The position numbers and the translations under genes are program-made. A stretch of DNA of 64,000 nucleotides from an uncultured Tenacibaculum sp. GTDB taxonomy: Bacteria; Bacteroidota; Bacteroidia; Flavobacteriales; Flavobacteriaceae. Shown piece by piece: positions 9,461-20,860 of the stretch; within the stretch, counting starts at the first letter, position 1; the number at the start of each line of letters is the position of its first letter. Where the stretch lies: the NCBI GenBank assembly GCA_947496185.1, contig CANMCD010000012.1, positions 87,984 to 151,983 of the forward strand, in the 5' to 3' direction. The notes beneath the pieces are model-generated. The model was not told the origin of the DNA. It did not search any database and worked only from the letters and a program-made list of their open reading frames with translations.

Positions 9461-9493
9461 TTGTGATTAAGCATTGTTGTTATTGTAAATTTA
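9461..9493 (+). promoter_or_regulatory. Probable promoter of the TPR protein gene
   Basis: TAAATTTA at 9486-9493 matches seven of the eight -7 consensus positions (last base A, not G). TTG at 9461-9463 is 22 bases upstream. The ATG follows at 9517. Confidence 0.4.
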
Positions 9494-9516
9494 TGTAAAA
9501 TTCAAATATAAAGTTT

Positions 9517-10887
9517 ATGCCCATATCCAAGTTCGAATCTATGCTGAAGACCAATAGTGTTTATTTTTTCGACGCGACAGAGTTTGAGCATATTATAGAA
9601 CATTATTTAAATATCGGTAAGCATTCATTGGCAAGAAAAGCTGTCAAGTTGGGTTTAGAACAACATCCTAGTTCAATTCAATTGAAGCTGATGAAGGTAG
9701 AATTATTGGTTTTTGAAGACGAATTGGAGCGTGCTGAAAAATTACTCGCAGAAATCGAAGCTGTAGAACCGCATAATGATGAAGTTTTTATTCAAAAAGC
9801 AACGATTTTATCGAAGAAAAAGAATCATGTAGCAGCGATACAAGTTTTAAAATCTTCTTTAGAATTTGTAGAATCGCCTGAAGATATTTGGGCAATGATT
9901 GGTATGGAATATCTTTATATAGATGATTTTGAAAATGCGCGTTTGAATTTTGCCAAATGTATTGAAGTAGATTATGAAGATTATTCATCCTTATACAATA
10001 TCGTATACTGCTTCGATATGGAAAAGAACAGCGAAGATGCTGTGAAGTTTTTAAATACATATTTGGATAAAAATCCATACAGTGAAGTTGCTTGGCATCA
10101 GTTAGGAAGGCAATATTATGATTTAGAAATGTATAAAGAAGCATTACAGTCATTTGATTTTGCCGTAATTATTGATGATGCATTTATAGGAGGGTATCTT
10201 GAAAAAGCAAAAACACTAGAAAAATTAGAAAGGTATCAAGAGGCAATAGATAATTATTTGATAACTCTTGAATTGGATGATCCAACAGCTTTTGCCTATA
10301 TAAGGATAGGAGAGTGTTATCAACGATTGGATAACGAAGCTACAGCAATACATTTTTTTAAAAAAGCGGTGCATGAAGACCCTTTATTAGACAGAGGATG
10401 GATGTTGTTGACGAATGCTTATTATAATAAAAAAGATTTTGCTAAGGCATTATACTATGTACAGAAAGCACTTCAAATAGATGAAATAAATGCGTTTTAC
10501 TGGAGAAGATACGGAGATATAAATTTGAAGTTGAACTTTTATGAAGAAGCGGTTAAGGCATTTCATAAATGTATTGATCTTGATGATAACGAGATCGAAA
10601 TTTACATTGCTATTGCTGATATTATGTTGTTTTTAGGAGATTTTAGAGATGCATTGGATACATTGATAGCAGCAAAAAAAGTGTATAAGGGCTATGCTGA
10701 AATCGAATATCGTTTGTGTGGTATCTATATGATACTCGATCAAGAAGAGAAAAGTGTACTTCACCTAAAAGAAGGGTTAACTATTGATTATGAATATCAT
10801 TTTATTATTAAAGAATTATATCCATCTGTATTTCAGAATAGTAAAGTTAAGCAGGTGATTGCGGATTACAAGTTACTTATGAAGTAA
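9517..10887 (+). CDS. Tetratricopeptide-repeat protein
   Basis: A 456-residue cytoplasmic protein made almost wholly of TPR helix pairs, at least nine between residues 25 and 430, recognisable by repeats such as AWHQLGRQYYDLEMYKEAL and FYWRRYGDINLKLNFYEEA. It has no signal peptide, membrane segment or catalytic domain, so it probably acts as a protein-protein scaffold. Proteins of this kind are widespread in Flavobacteriia, but the partner is unknown. It forms a single unit with its own promoter. The 292-bp stretch upstream is AT-rich and holds only the divergent promoters. Confidence 0.85.
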   Translation: MPISKFESMLKTNSVYFFDATEFEHIIEHYLNIGKHSLARKAVKLGLEQHPSSIQLKLMKVELLVFEDELERAEKLLAEIEAVEPHNDEVFIQKATILSKKKNHVAAIQVLKSSLEFVESPEDIWAMIGMEYLYIDDFENARLNFAKCIEVDYEDYSSLYNIVYCFDMEKNSEDAVKFLNTYLDKNPYSEVAWHQLGRQYYDLEMYKEALQSFDFAVIIDDAFIGGYLEKAKTLEKLERYQEAIDNYLITLELDDPTAFAYIRIGECYQRLDNEATAIHFFKKAVHEDPLLDRGWMLLTNAYYNKKDFAKALYYVQKALQIDEINAFYWRRYGDINLKLNFYEEAVKAFHKCIDLDDNEIEIYIAIADIMLFLGDFRDALDTLIAAKKVYKGYAEIEYRLCGIYMILDQEEKSVLHLKEGLTIDYEYHFIIKELYPSVFQNSKVKQVIADYKLLMK

Positions 10888-11012
10888 TATTTTTAAAAAT
10901 AAGGACAATTTAACTTAGTCTGAATTATTTTAAAAATAAATAATATTCCCTTGTTTCTTTTGTACTTGCTGTTTTATAAATTAGGATATTTTTATTTTTA
11001 CATGCTTCTTAA

Positions 11013-11702
11013 TTACCAAACAATTTTACAGTTTTTAGGAACTTTAAGTCTAATAAGTCCTTTTTCGTATGAGGAAAATGGATTTCCTTTAATTACTAGC
11101 TTTTTTAGTTTTCGTAAAGATTGATGATCCAGGCCATTGGATATTTGTGATAACTGGTTATTGGAGAAGTTGACATAGGTTAAGTTTTTTAAACGATTAA
11201 AAGAAGTTGGAATTAACCATAAACTATTACCTTTAAGCGTCAATTTTTTAAGACTTTTCAGAATGTTTATATTGTCTGGGAGTTTTTCGATTTTATTTCG
11301 GCTCAAATGTAAGTTTTTTAATGCTGGTAATCTTAGCCATGATTGAGGGATTTCTACAATTTGGTTGTTAATAAGCTTTAAGGTTTTGAGGTGGGATAAC
11401 TTATCCATTTTTTCAGGTAAGGCTTTAATTTTATTATATGAAAGCTCTAATATCTCTAATTTTTTTAATTGAAGTAAGGAGCTATCTACATAAGAAATAG
11501 TATTATTGTTAAGCTTAAGTGTTTTTAAGTTTTTCAATTGATAAACACCTAGCGGAACCCTTGATAGTTTTTGATTGGATAAGTCTAAAGCTTCCACTTT
11601 TTCAGGGGTGGATAATGCGTCATCTAAAGAAGTGTAAATTTGATGTTCTTGTGCAATTAAAAATGAGCTTATGAAAAGAAAGAAGTATAAAAAAGTCTTC
11701 AT
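11013..11702 (-). CDS. Secreted leucine-rich-repeat protein
   Basis: A 229-residue protein with an N-terminal signal peptide (MKTFLYFFLFISSFLIAQ) followed by about seven leucine-rich repeats with the pattern LKxLxLxxNxIxxLP. It is likely periplasmic, or surface-exposed if carried out by another route. There is no lipobox and no T9SS C-terminal domain, and the protein stops after the LRR cap (KNCKIVW). LRR proteins bind other proteins or glycans; the ligand cannot be told. It is divergent from pfkA over 191 bp. Other open frames in this stretch are shadows. Confidence 0.82.
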   Translation of the reverse strand: MKTFLYFFLFISSFLIAQEHQIYTSLDDALSTPEKVEALDLSNQKLSRVPLGVYQLKNLKTLKLNNNTISYVDSSLLQLKKLEILELSYNKIKALPEKMDKLSHLKTLKLINNQIVEIPQSWLRLPALKNLHLSRNKIEKLPDNINILKSLKKLTLKGNSLWLIPTSFNRLKNLTYVNFSNNQLSQISNGLDHQSLRKLKKLVIKGNPFSSYEKGLIRLKVPKNCKIVW

Positions 11703-11849
11703 TTTGAGATAGAAAATAAAACAGGTTTAAAACAAAAGTAATAAATAAAATAGATAAAATAACATAAAAATAGACTGCATGTTTTTTGTGTAATCCTTTG
11801 TTTTTTAAGGGTTTTTGAGAGGTTGTAACCGAAAACGATTTCGTTTTTT

Positions 11850-11883
11850 TTGAAAAAAGGAAGCCAAAAAATAAGTAGCTTTG
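11850..11883 (+). promoter_or_regulatory. Promoter of the pfkA-gapA operon
   Basis: TTG at 11850-11852 and TAGCTTTG at 11876-11883 match both elements of the Bacteroidota promoter with a 23-base spacer. The -7 box ends only 10 bases before the pfkA ATG, so the mRNA would have almost no leader. Confidence 0.7.
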
Positions 11884-11893
11884 AACACAGATT

Positions 11894-12880
11894 ATGACAG
11901 AAACAGTGAAAAAAATAGCCGTCATGACTTCTGGAGGAGATGCTCCAGGGATGAACGCAGCGATAAGATCGGTAGTAAGAACCAGTGCCTATTATAGAAC
12001 CGAATGTATAGGGATTTATAGAGGGTATCAAGGGTTAATAGAAGGCGATTTTACCCCTCTGACTGCAAGAAGTGTAAATAATATTATACAAAAAGGAGGG
12101 ACGATGTTAAAATCGGCTCGTTCTAAAGAATTTATGACGAAGGAAGGTAGGCAGATAGCTTATGAAAACCTCAAAGAAAAAGGAATCGAAGGATTGGTAG
12201 TGATAGGAGGAGATGGTTCCTTTACTGGAGGTGTAGTTTTTAACCAAGAATATGACTTTCCTGTGATTGGTATTCCTGGGACTATTGATAATGATATTTA
12301 TGGTACTTCACATACCTTAGGTTATGATACTGCTTTGAATACAGCTATGGATGCGATCGACAAAATTAGAGATACTGCTTCTTCACACAGTCGCTTGTTT
12401 TTTGTAGAAGTAATGGGTAGAGATGCTGGATTTATAGCGCTGAATGCTGGAGTCGGGGCAGGAGCTGAAGAAATTTTAATACCTGAAGAAGATTTAGGAC
12501 TTGAAAGAATGTTAGAGTCTTTAAAGAAGAGTAAACGTTCTGGTAAATCGTCAAGTATTGTAGTTGTAGCAGAAGGTGATAAATCGGGTAAGAATGTATA
12601 TGAATTAGCCAATTACGTTGAGGAAAACTTAGAAGAGTATGAGGTAAGAGTTTCTGTTTTAGGTCATATGCAACGTGGTGGTTCACCAACCTGTTTTGAT
12701 AGAGTCTTAGCAAGTAGACTAGGAGTGAAGGCTGTTGAACTTCTGATTGATGGAAAAACCAATTTGATGGTAGGACTGCAAAATAATGAAGTGGTTGCTA
12801 CTGATTTGGAAAAAGCAATTAAAGGAATAAATAATATTGATATGGATCTCTTGCGAGTTTCTGATATCATGACAACATAA
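11894..12880 (+). CDS. pfkA: ATP-dependent 6-phosphofructokinase
   Basis: Phosphorylates fructose 6-phosphate at the committed step of glycolysis. The 328 residues fit the bacterial PfkA family (about 320). ATP-binding GGDAPGMN is at 14-21, GGDGS at 105-109, and the catalytic loop PGTIDND is at 128-134 with Asp132 as base. The glycine after GGD at 105-109 argues for ATP rather than pyrophosphate as donor. It is followed after 15 bp by gapA, clearly co-transcribed, and is preceded by a near-leaderless promoter. Confidence 0.97.
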   Translation: MTETVKKIAVMTSGGDAPGMNAAIRSVVRTSAYYRTECIGIYRGYQGLIEGDFTPLTARSVNNIIQKGGTMLKSARSKEFMTKEGRQIAYENLKEKGIEGLVVIGGDGSFTGGVVFNQEYDFPVIGIPGTIDNDIYGTSHTLGYDTALNTAMDAIDKIRDTASSHSRLFFVEVMGRDAGFIALNAGVGAGAEEILIPEEDLGLERMLESLKKSKRSGKSSSIVVVAEGDKSGKNVYELANYVEENLEEYEVRVSVLGHMQRGGSPTCFDRVLASRLGVKAVELLIDGKTNLMVGLQNNEVVATDLEKAIKGINNIDMDLLRVSDIMTT

Positions 12881-12886
12881 ACTTAA

Positions 12887-13891
<1,005 letters not shown>

Positions 13892-13910
13892 ATATAACTT
13901 TTGTCTTAAT

Positions 13911-13946
13911 AAAACTGGTAATGAATTTTAATTCATTACCAGTTTT
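13911..13946 (+). terminator. Intrinsic terminator of the pfkA-gapA operon
   Basis: A perfect 17-bp stem (13911-13927 with 13930-13946) with a two-base loop ends in T6 and lies 20 bases after the gapA stop. Confidence 0.9.
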
Positions 13947-14111
13947 TTATGAACTTAGGATTGTTTTTTCTTCTGTAACTAGATAATTTATATCGAATAT
14001 AGATTATTGTGTATCGTAAGTTTGTATTCTATAAAAAAAAATACCAAAATGTTTGGTTTTATAACACTTTCGAGATGTCATCAAATTTCTGATGTACAAT
14101 GTAGGTTTTAG

Positions 14112-15146
<1,035 letters not shown>

Positions 15147-15177
15147 TACAAATTAGTTTAAGTACTATATAAATATG

Positions 15178-15214
15178 AATCCCCGTAAGTTTTGAATATA
15201 TTCTTACGGGGATT
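15178..15214. terminator. Terminator between gap2 and ridA
   Basis: AATCCCCGTAAG (15178-15189) pairs perfectly with CTTACGGGGATT (15203-15214), loop 13 bases. It lies between convergent genes and is AT-rich on both flanks, so it may act in both directions. Confidence 0.82.
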
Positions 15215-15242
15215 TGTATTTTAATTATAAAAAATATAGAGA

Positions 15243-15623
15243 TTACTTTATGGCAATCATACTAATTTCTACATTAACAAATTTTGGTAAATTGGCAACT
15301 TCAACAGTCTCTCTTGCGGGAGCAGTTTGATTGTCAAAATATTGACCGTACACTTCATTTATTTTACTGAAATTATGCATGTCAGAAATAAAAATAGAAG
15401 TCTTTACTACATTTTCGAAGGTCATACCAGCAGCAGTTAAAACTTCTTTCATGTTTTCCATTACCTGTTTTGTCTCTTCTTCTATAGAACCTATAACGAG
15501 TTCTCCTGTAATTGGATCAAGTGCTATTTGTCCTGAAGTGTATAAAGTATCTCCCTTCAAAACGGCTTGGTTATAAGGGCCGATCGGTTGAGGAGCTTTG
15601 TTTGTTGTAATAATTTTTTTCAT
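15243..15623 (-). CDS. ridA: RidA family enamine/imine deaminase
   Basis: Hydrolyses reactive enamine and imine intermediates made by PLP enzymes such as serine and threonine dehydratases. The 126 residues are the normal length, and the substrate-binding arginine stands in ARETVEVANLP near 105. PIGPYNQAV near the N-terminus is the family signature. It follows lptD by 21 bp on the same strand and is probably co-transcribed, although the functions are unrelated. SdaA in this window is one enzyme whose 2-aminoacrylate product it could handle. Confidence 0.95.
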   Translation of the reverse strand: MKKIITTNKAPQPIGPYNQAVLKGDTLYTSGQIALDPITGELVIGSIEEETKQVMENMKEVLTAAGMTFENVVKTSIFISDMHNFSKINEVYGQYFDNQTAPARETVEVANLPKFVNVEISMIAIK

Positions 15624-15644
15624 GATTAATTGATTTTGTGTTAC

Positions 15645-18464
15645 TTAAAATAGTGTTCTATCGGGTGGTTTGTTTTTGTCCCATTTTAGATCGCTTAGCA
15701 CAGATGATTTAACTCCGATAAAGAAATAATAAGCTGCATTTTGTCCAAAAGGAGTCCAATTAAAATTAAAACGCCAACTATCTAAATCTCTTGAGAAATT
15801 TAACCTAGTAAAAGTAAATGCGTTGTTTTCAATATCGTATCCAGATGAAAAACCAACTTTCCATTTAGGAGATAGTTCAACATCACCACTAAACATTAAC
15901 GAATTGTTGTTAATTCCACTTGTTATTCCATTATTTTGGTATCCCATAGCATATACTAAATTTAAGGTCCAAGGAATACTAGCCCTGTAGAGTTTAGCGA
16001 CTTTATCTTTGGGTTCTTCATTAGCCGTAGGAGGGCCGTTGACAAATCCGTTGGTTGAATTCATTGTTTGTCCAAAAACATCAGGCGTGTTTTGTGCACC
16101 GTTTCCTGTTGATTTTTTGTTTTTATTATCTGCATTTTTTTCAAAATCTTTACTTGAAATCGAATAATTGGCAGTAACACCTACGTTTGTAATTCTAAAA
16201 ATATCGGGATTAAATTGGTTGATTCGTTGCCCTTGCTCGTTAACCTTATAGGGATCAAGTGAGGCATTGACGTTTAGCGCAAGTTTGTCTTTGAATAAGC
16301 GTGTACCCGCTGTTGCGCTAACAGGACTCCAACGTAAACTATCGGCTGTAAAGTTATAGCTAGTGCTAAAGTTTAAGTTGTTTAATATGGTGATTTTCTG
16401 ATCTTCTTCGTCGCTATCAGGATCTTTAGGTGCAACTTTGGCTTCTATATTGTTTCGAAGAGAAAGACCAACGGAATTTGAAACACCACTACCTGGCGTT
16501 CCATAAATACCTCCCTGAAAAGGGGAGTATATCTCAATTTCGTTAGCCGCATTTTTTTGTACTTGTAAATTATGAGATGCTGCAAAATCAGGTCTGTAAC
16601 CATAAGATACAGAAGGTATCATAGTATGTCTAATGGCTTTAAGGCGTCCTTTTTTGAAATTAAACATTCCATATAGTTTGGTGGTTAAAGAAGCGCCAAT
16701 ATTATATTCGTGAAATCGATTAAAACCGTTAATAGTATCGGTAACTACCGCACCTAAATTTCCTCTACTATCTTCTAGTGTTGGATCGTAATGTTTTTGA
16801 ATTTTCTTCAAGTACCATACATCTTTGTAATTTACTGACGGAGATAAAGTAAAATACTTAAATACTTTTACATTGGTGCTAGTACTCAAATTATGTTGCA
16901 TTCCTGTTTGTGCAGTTTGAAACATTTTAGGTTTAAAAAACTCTTCGTCTGTAGTCGTTATCCTATACTCGCTACTCATGCTATAATTTAGCCCCATTTT
17001 TTGAATAGGATTTGACTTGACACCTCCTTTTCCACTAAAAGGAAAAATTCTATCCATGTTTAGTTGTAACGATGGAAGTGTCATATTGATCGTCTCTGTA
17101 TTGGTGTTTTGTGTATGGGTAGCGGTAACATTCATGTTAAAAGGTGTTCCGACAAACTTTTTGTAATAAGAAACCGAAGAACTTAGTGTATTATTAAGTC
17201 GTTGTGAGTTGTTAAACTCATTAAGAGATTGACTATAATACTTACTACTACCAAGATTTACCGAAGCAGAAAAACGAGAATTTGGGCTAGATTTTGAATC
17301 TTGACTGTGCGTCCAAGTGATGTTAAAGTTTGAAGATTTACTATAACCTGATAACCCTCGAACACTTTCAATAATGTTTTCAAGTCGCACGCTAAATGCA
17401 CCACTAAACTTATAACGAACTCTATACTTAGAATCTCCACGGAGCCCCCAACTACCATTGGTATAGATATCACCAAGTAGTGTTAGGTCAAAATAATCAC
17501 TTAAAGCGAAATAATATCCACCATTTTGCAAAAAGAATCCTCTACTATTGCTATCCCCGGGAGTAGGTACTATAAAACCAGAAGAACGTTTGTCCGTTAT
17601 CGGGAAGTAAGCAAAAGGTAAATACAATGGCGTAGGTACATCAGCAATCACTAGGTTACTCCCCCCAACAATGATTTTTTTACCCGGAACCAATTTAGCC
17701 TTGTTAGTGGCGATATGATAATCAGGTTCTTTCTTTTTTGAGGTGGTAAAGCGAAGTTTACGCATATATACTGTCGAATCGTTTACTCTTTTTGTTTTTT
17801 CTCCATAGGTAATTATTCCGTTTTGATCGGTTTTTACTCCATAAACCAATGCTTTTTTTGTTTTTAAATTAAACAGAATAGAATCTTGTTCACTTTCTTG
17901 GTTTCCTTGTTTAAATTGAGGTCTTTGTATATAGTTTCCTAAGCTATCTTTGATTCCTTTTGCATAGACGGTATTGTTTTTATAATCTAGAATGATAATT
18001 CCAGCATTTAAGTCCATATTTGTGTAGGTAACCCTAGCTTTGTTATATAAGGTAACCTTTTTGTTTTTCGCGTCTTGTATTGTGTAATCTTCTGCATCGT
18101 GTGTAATAATTCCTTCAATAACCTCTTTCGGTTTAATAGAATCTTTAGCAGCTGTTTTTGAAATACTATCATTAGCGATAGAATCGTTAGGAACCAAATC
18201 TTTGGGTAGAGGATTAGGAATCCGTAAAGAATCTTTGTGAAAGACTTTTTCTTTAGCCAAGAAAGTGGTATCTTTTAATAAAGGATATTGCCTTTTTAAT
18301 TTAGGAACCTCTTTTTTAAGCTCTTTTTTTGTAAGGTCTTGAGAACGAATTAACTGAGTGTAAATACAACAACAGATTAAAAGTATGTAAGTTAGATTTG
18401 TTTGCAATATTATAAATACTATTTTTGTGTTACGTTTACAGATGGTTCCATATTTGGACGACAA
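15645..18464 (-). CDS. lptD: LPS-assembly protein LptD
   Basis: Outer-membrane barrel that inserts lipopolysaccharide into the outer leaflet. The 939-residue protein has a hydrophobic N-terminal segment (about 15-40), a low-complexity charged stretch, an OstA/LptA-like beta-jellyroll domain (about 95-270, with repeated YAKG/ALVYG strings) and a large C-terminal barrel domain with many aromatic beta strands and the NKPPDRTLF end. The n-region before the hydrophobic segment is long for a signal peptide, so a later start is possible. It is divergent from the amidase with 33 bp between starts, so their promoters overlap. Confidence 0.9.
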   Translation of the reverse strand: MSSKYGTICKRNTKIVFIILQTNLTYILLICCCIYTQLIRSQDLTKKELKKEVPKLKRQYPLLKDTTFLAKEKVFHKDSLRIPNPLPKDLVPNDSIANDSISKTAAKDSIKPKEVIEGIITHDAEDYTIQDAKNKKVTLYNKARVTYTNMDLNAGIIILDYKNNTVYAKGIKDSLGNYIQRPQFKQGNQESEQDSILFNLKTKKALVYGVKTDQNGIITYGEKTKRVNDSTVYMRKLRFTTSKKKEPDYHIATNKAKLVPGKKIIVGGSNLVIADVPTPLYLPFAYFPITDKRSSGFIVPTPGDSNSRGFFLQNGGYYFALSDYFDLTLLGDIYTNGSWGLRGDSKYRVRYKFSGAFSVRLENIIESVRGLSGYSKSSNFNITWTHSQDSKSSPNSRFSASVNLGSSKYYSQSLNEFNNSQRLNNTLSSSVSYYKKFVGTPFNMNVTATHTQNTNTETINMTLPSLQLNMDRIFPFSGKGGVKSNPIQKMGLNYSMSSEYRITTTDEEFFKPKMFQTAQTGMQHNLSTSTNVKVFKYFTLSPSVNYKDVWYLKKIQKHYDPTLEDSRGNLGAVVTDTINGFNRFHEYNIGASLTTKLYGMFNFKKGRLKAIRHTMIPSVSYGYRPDFAASHNLQVQKNAANEIEIYSPFQGGIYGTPGSGVSNSVGLSLRNNIEAKVAPKDPDSDEEDQKITILNNLNFSTSYNFTADSLRWSPVSATAGTRLFKDKLALNVNASLDPYKVNEQGQRINQFNPDIFRITNVGVTANYSISSKDFEKNADNKNKKSTGNGAQNTPDVFGQTMNSTNGFVNGPPTANEEPKDKVAKLYRASIPWTLNLVYAMGYQNNGITSGINNNSLMFSGDVELSPKWKVGFSSGYDIENNAFTFTRLNFSRDLDSWRFNFNWTPFGQNAAYYFFIGVKSSVLSDLKWDKNKPPDRTLF

Positions 18465-18497
18465 ACAATCGAAACCAAAATTACTTAAATTTTATAG

Positions 18498-19838
18498 ATG
18501 AAAATCTTAAAACAACGCAAATATAATACCAAAAAATTAACTTTTATTTTTTTTATGGTATTCTGTTTTCTAGGAATTTTTAACGCAGTGCATGCGCAAA
18601 GGAAATATGTAGTGGTGCTTGATGCGGGACATGGAGGTAAAGACCCTGGTAATTTAGGGAATGGCTATAGAGAAAAGAAGATCGCTTTACGTGTTGCCTT
18701 GGATGTAGGAAAAGAGTTGTCTACCACCAAAGATATAGAGGTGGTGTATACGCGTAAAAAAGATGTTTTTGTAGAATTACATAACAGAGCAAAGATAGCC
18801 AATGAAAAAAAGGCAGACTTGTTTGTATCTATTCATTGTGATTCATATTCACAATCAAGGGCTCATGGAGCTGGAACTTTTGTGTTAGGACTTAGAGGGA
18901 ATAGTAAGAATCTTGAAATCGCTAAAAGGGAGAATGCCGTAATTTTATTAGAGGATAATTATAAACAGAATTACGATTATAACCCTAATTCACCAGAGTC
19001 ACTAATCGGATTGTCTTTATTACAGGAAGAGAATTTAGATAATAGTCTTCTTATTGCAGGGTTAATACAAACGAATTTTTCAGGATTGAAAAGATTTGAT
19101 AGAAAGGTAAAGCAGGATAACTTTTTAGTGCTTAGAGAAACTATTATGCCTAGCGTACTAGTTGAATTGGGTTTTTTGACAAATAAAAATGAAGGGAGAT
19201 TTTTAAATTCGAGACAAGGACAGCTTAAGATGGCAAAAGCCATTGCACAGGCAATTAGGAGGTATATAGAACAATTAAAAATTAATACAGTTTTAGGAGG
19301 AAATACGACAGCTACAGTACCTAAAAAAGAAGTGCGAAAAGGCTCCGTAAAAATAAAAGTGGTTGCTAATAAAAAACCAGTTGCAGTTAAAAAGAAAGAG
19401 ACGAAAAAAGAGGAGATAAAAAAAGGTATAGCAAAGAAAGAAGTAGTAAAGAAAAAAGAAGCGGTAAAGAAAATAACACCAGTGAAGAAAGAAGAAAAGG
19501 TTGTGGTTGAAAAGAAACCTGTACCTATTAAAAAAGAAGCTAAACCTACCGTTGTTGAAAAAACGTCTAGTAAACCTGTTAAAATAACTTACAAAGTACA
19601 GGTAGCTGCAGCGGTGACTATGTTAGATAAGAGTAATTTCAATTTTAGAGGTTTGGAAAACTTAGAAGTTATCCATGTTGATGGTTATTATAAATATTAT
19701 TATGGTGATACTTCAGATTTTCAGGAGATTAAGAGGGTTCAGTCTAAGGTGAGAAATATAGGACACACCGGAGCTTTTGTTGTAGCATTTAAAAATGGAG
19801 AAAAAATATCTATAAAAGAAGCACTGAGCTATAGGTAA
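18498..19838 (+). CDS. amiC: N-acetylmuramoyl-L-alanine amidase with SPOR-like C-terminus
   Basis: A zinc amidase (Amidase_3) that cuts the peptide stem from muramic acid in the periplasm. A signal-anchor segment is at about 13-34. Zinc ligands are His45 in LDAGHGG, Glu59 in YREKK, His in SIHCDSY, and the catalytic Glu in VLVELGF. Residues 275-365 form a very lysine-rich linker with repeated KKE, VKK and KKP strings. The last 80 residues (from TYKVQVAAA) resemble a SPOR domain, which binds glycan strands lacking peptides and directs proteins to the septum. The MCE gene follows after 65 bp. Confidence 0.92.
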   Translation: MKILKQRKYNTKKLTFIFFMVFCFLGIFNAVHAQRKYVVVLDAGHGGKDPGNLGNGYREKKIALRVALDVGKELSTTKDIEVVYTRKKDVFVELHNRAKIANEKKADLFVSIHCDSYSQSRAHGAGTFVLGLRGNSKNLEIAKRENAVILLEDNYKQNYDYNPNSPESLIGLSLLQEENLDNSLLIAGLIQTNFSGLKRFDRKVKQDNFLVLRETIMPSVLVELGFLTNKNEGRFLNSRQGQLKMAKAIAQAIRRYIEQLKINTVLGGNTTATVPKKEVRKGSVKIKVVANKKPVAVKKKETKKEEIKKGIAKKEVVKKKEAVKKITPVKKEEKVVVEKKPVPIKKEAKPTVVEKTSSKPVKITYKVQVAAAVTMLDKSNFNFRGLENLEVIHVDGYYKYYYGDTSDFQEIKRVQSKVRNIGHTGAFVVAFKNGEKISIKEALSYR

Positions 19839-19903
19839 TTTAGATTTATTATACATACTTACTCCCAAAAATAATTAGTATTTTCGCTTTATAATCTATT
19901 TGC

Positions 19904-20860
19904 ATGTCTAAGGAGTTAAAAACAGGAATTATAGCTGTCGTAGTGATCGCATTGTTCGTTTGGGGATACAATTTTGTAAAAGGACAAGATATTTTTAATC
20001 CAGGAAAGAGGTATTTCTATATTGAATATGATAACATAAGTGGTTTGAATGAAGCAAGTTCAGTAACCATTAATGGATTAAAGGTAGGAAAAGTAAGTGA
20101 AATAAAATTTAATGCAGATCCAAGCAAGCGAGGGAAACTTTTGGTAAAAATAATAGTAGAAAATAATTTTACGTTTTCTAAGAATAGTATTGCTAAAATT
20201 TATCCAGCAAGTCTTATGGGAGGGCAAAATTTAGCGATTATTCCAAAGTATGATGATCAAGAAGCTGTTTCAGGAGATTTTCTAAAAGGAGTAGTAGAAC
20301 AAGATCTGATCGCCTCAATAGGAGATAAGTTGAGTCCTAAAATTGAACATACTATTGAAGGTGTAGACTCTTTAGTATCAGGGGTAAATCAAATTTTAGA
20401 TCACAAGTCAAGAAGAAGTTTAAACAGGAGTGTTATTGCTTTAGAAGCTACAATTTCAGATGTAAGAAAAACGTTAGGGGCAGTAAATTCTATATTGGAC
20501 AATAGTAAAACTAATGTGGAAGTTACCTTGCTTAATGCTAAAAAGATCACGGATAATTTTTCAAGGGTTTCTGATAAGCTAGCTAAGTTAGATGTAGAAA
20601 CCGCTATTCAAAAGGTACAAGCGACGCTTGAAAACGTAAACCTATTATTGGATGGGATCAAAAAAGGAAATGGAACGCTGGGTAAATTGGTCAATGATGA
20701 AAAGATGTATACCAATTTGACAAAAGCTTCCAAAGAATTAGAAGAGTTGTTACGAGAGATGAAATTGAATCCGAAACGATTTGTACACTTTTCATTGTTT
20801 GGGAAAAAACCAAAGCCTTACAGTAAAGAAAACAACGATAAAAATATTAGTAACCAATAA
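19904..20860 (+). CDS. MlaD/MCE family protein
   Basis: A 318-residue inner-membrane-anchored protein with one N-terminal membrane helix (about 6-24) and a single MCE domain (about 38-115, with NGLKVGKVSEI and PASLMGGQNLAII). The rest is helical and probably coiled-coil. MCE proteins form hexameric rings that carry phospholipids between the membranes. No permease or ATPase gene stands beside it, so the partners lie elsewhere. Its stop TAA overlaps the next ATG by one base, so translation is coupled to the AhpD-like gene. Confidence 0.9.
   Translation: MSKELKTGIIAVVVIALFVWGYNFVKGQDIFNPGKRYFYIEYDNISGLNEASSVTINGLKVGKVSEIKFNADPSKRGKLLVKIIVENNFTFSKNSIAKIYPASLMGGQNLAIIPKYDDQEAVSGDFLKGVVEQDLIASIGDKLSPKIEHTIEGVDSLVSGVNQILDHKSRRSLNRSVIALEATISDVRKTLGAVNSILDNSKTNVEVTLLNAKKITDNFSRVSDKLAKLDVETAIQKVQATLENVNLLLDGIKKGNGTLGKLVNDEKMYTNLTKASKELEELLREMKLNPKRFVHFSLFGKKPKPYSKENNDKNISNQ

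Noticed and set aside
11620-12031. Two minus-strand frames overlapping the LRR gene start and pfkA
   Set aside because: Low-complexity aromatic-rich translations with no family likeness; they overlap two well-supported genes.
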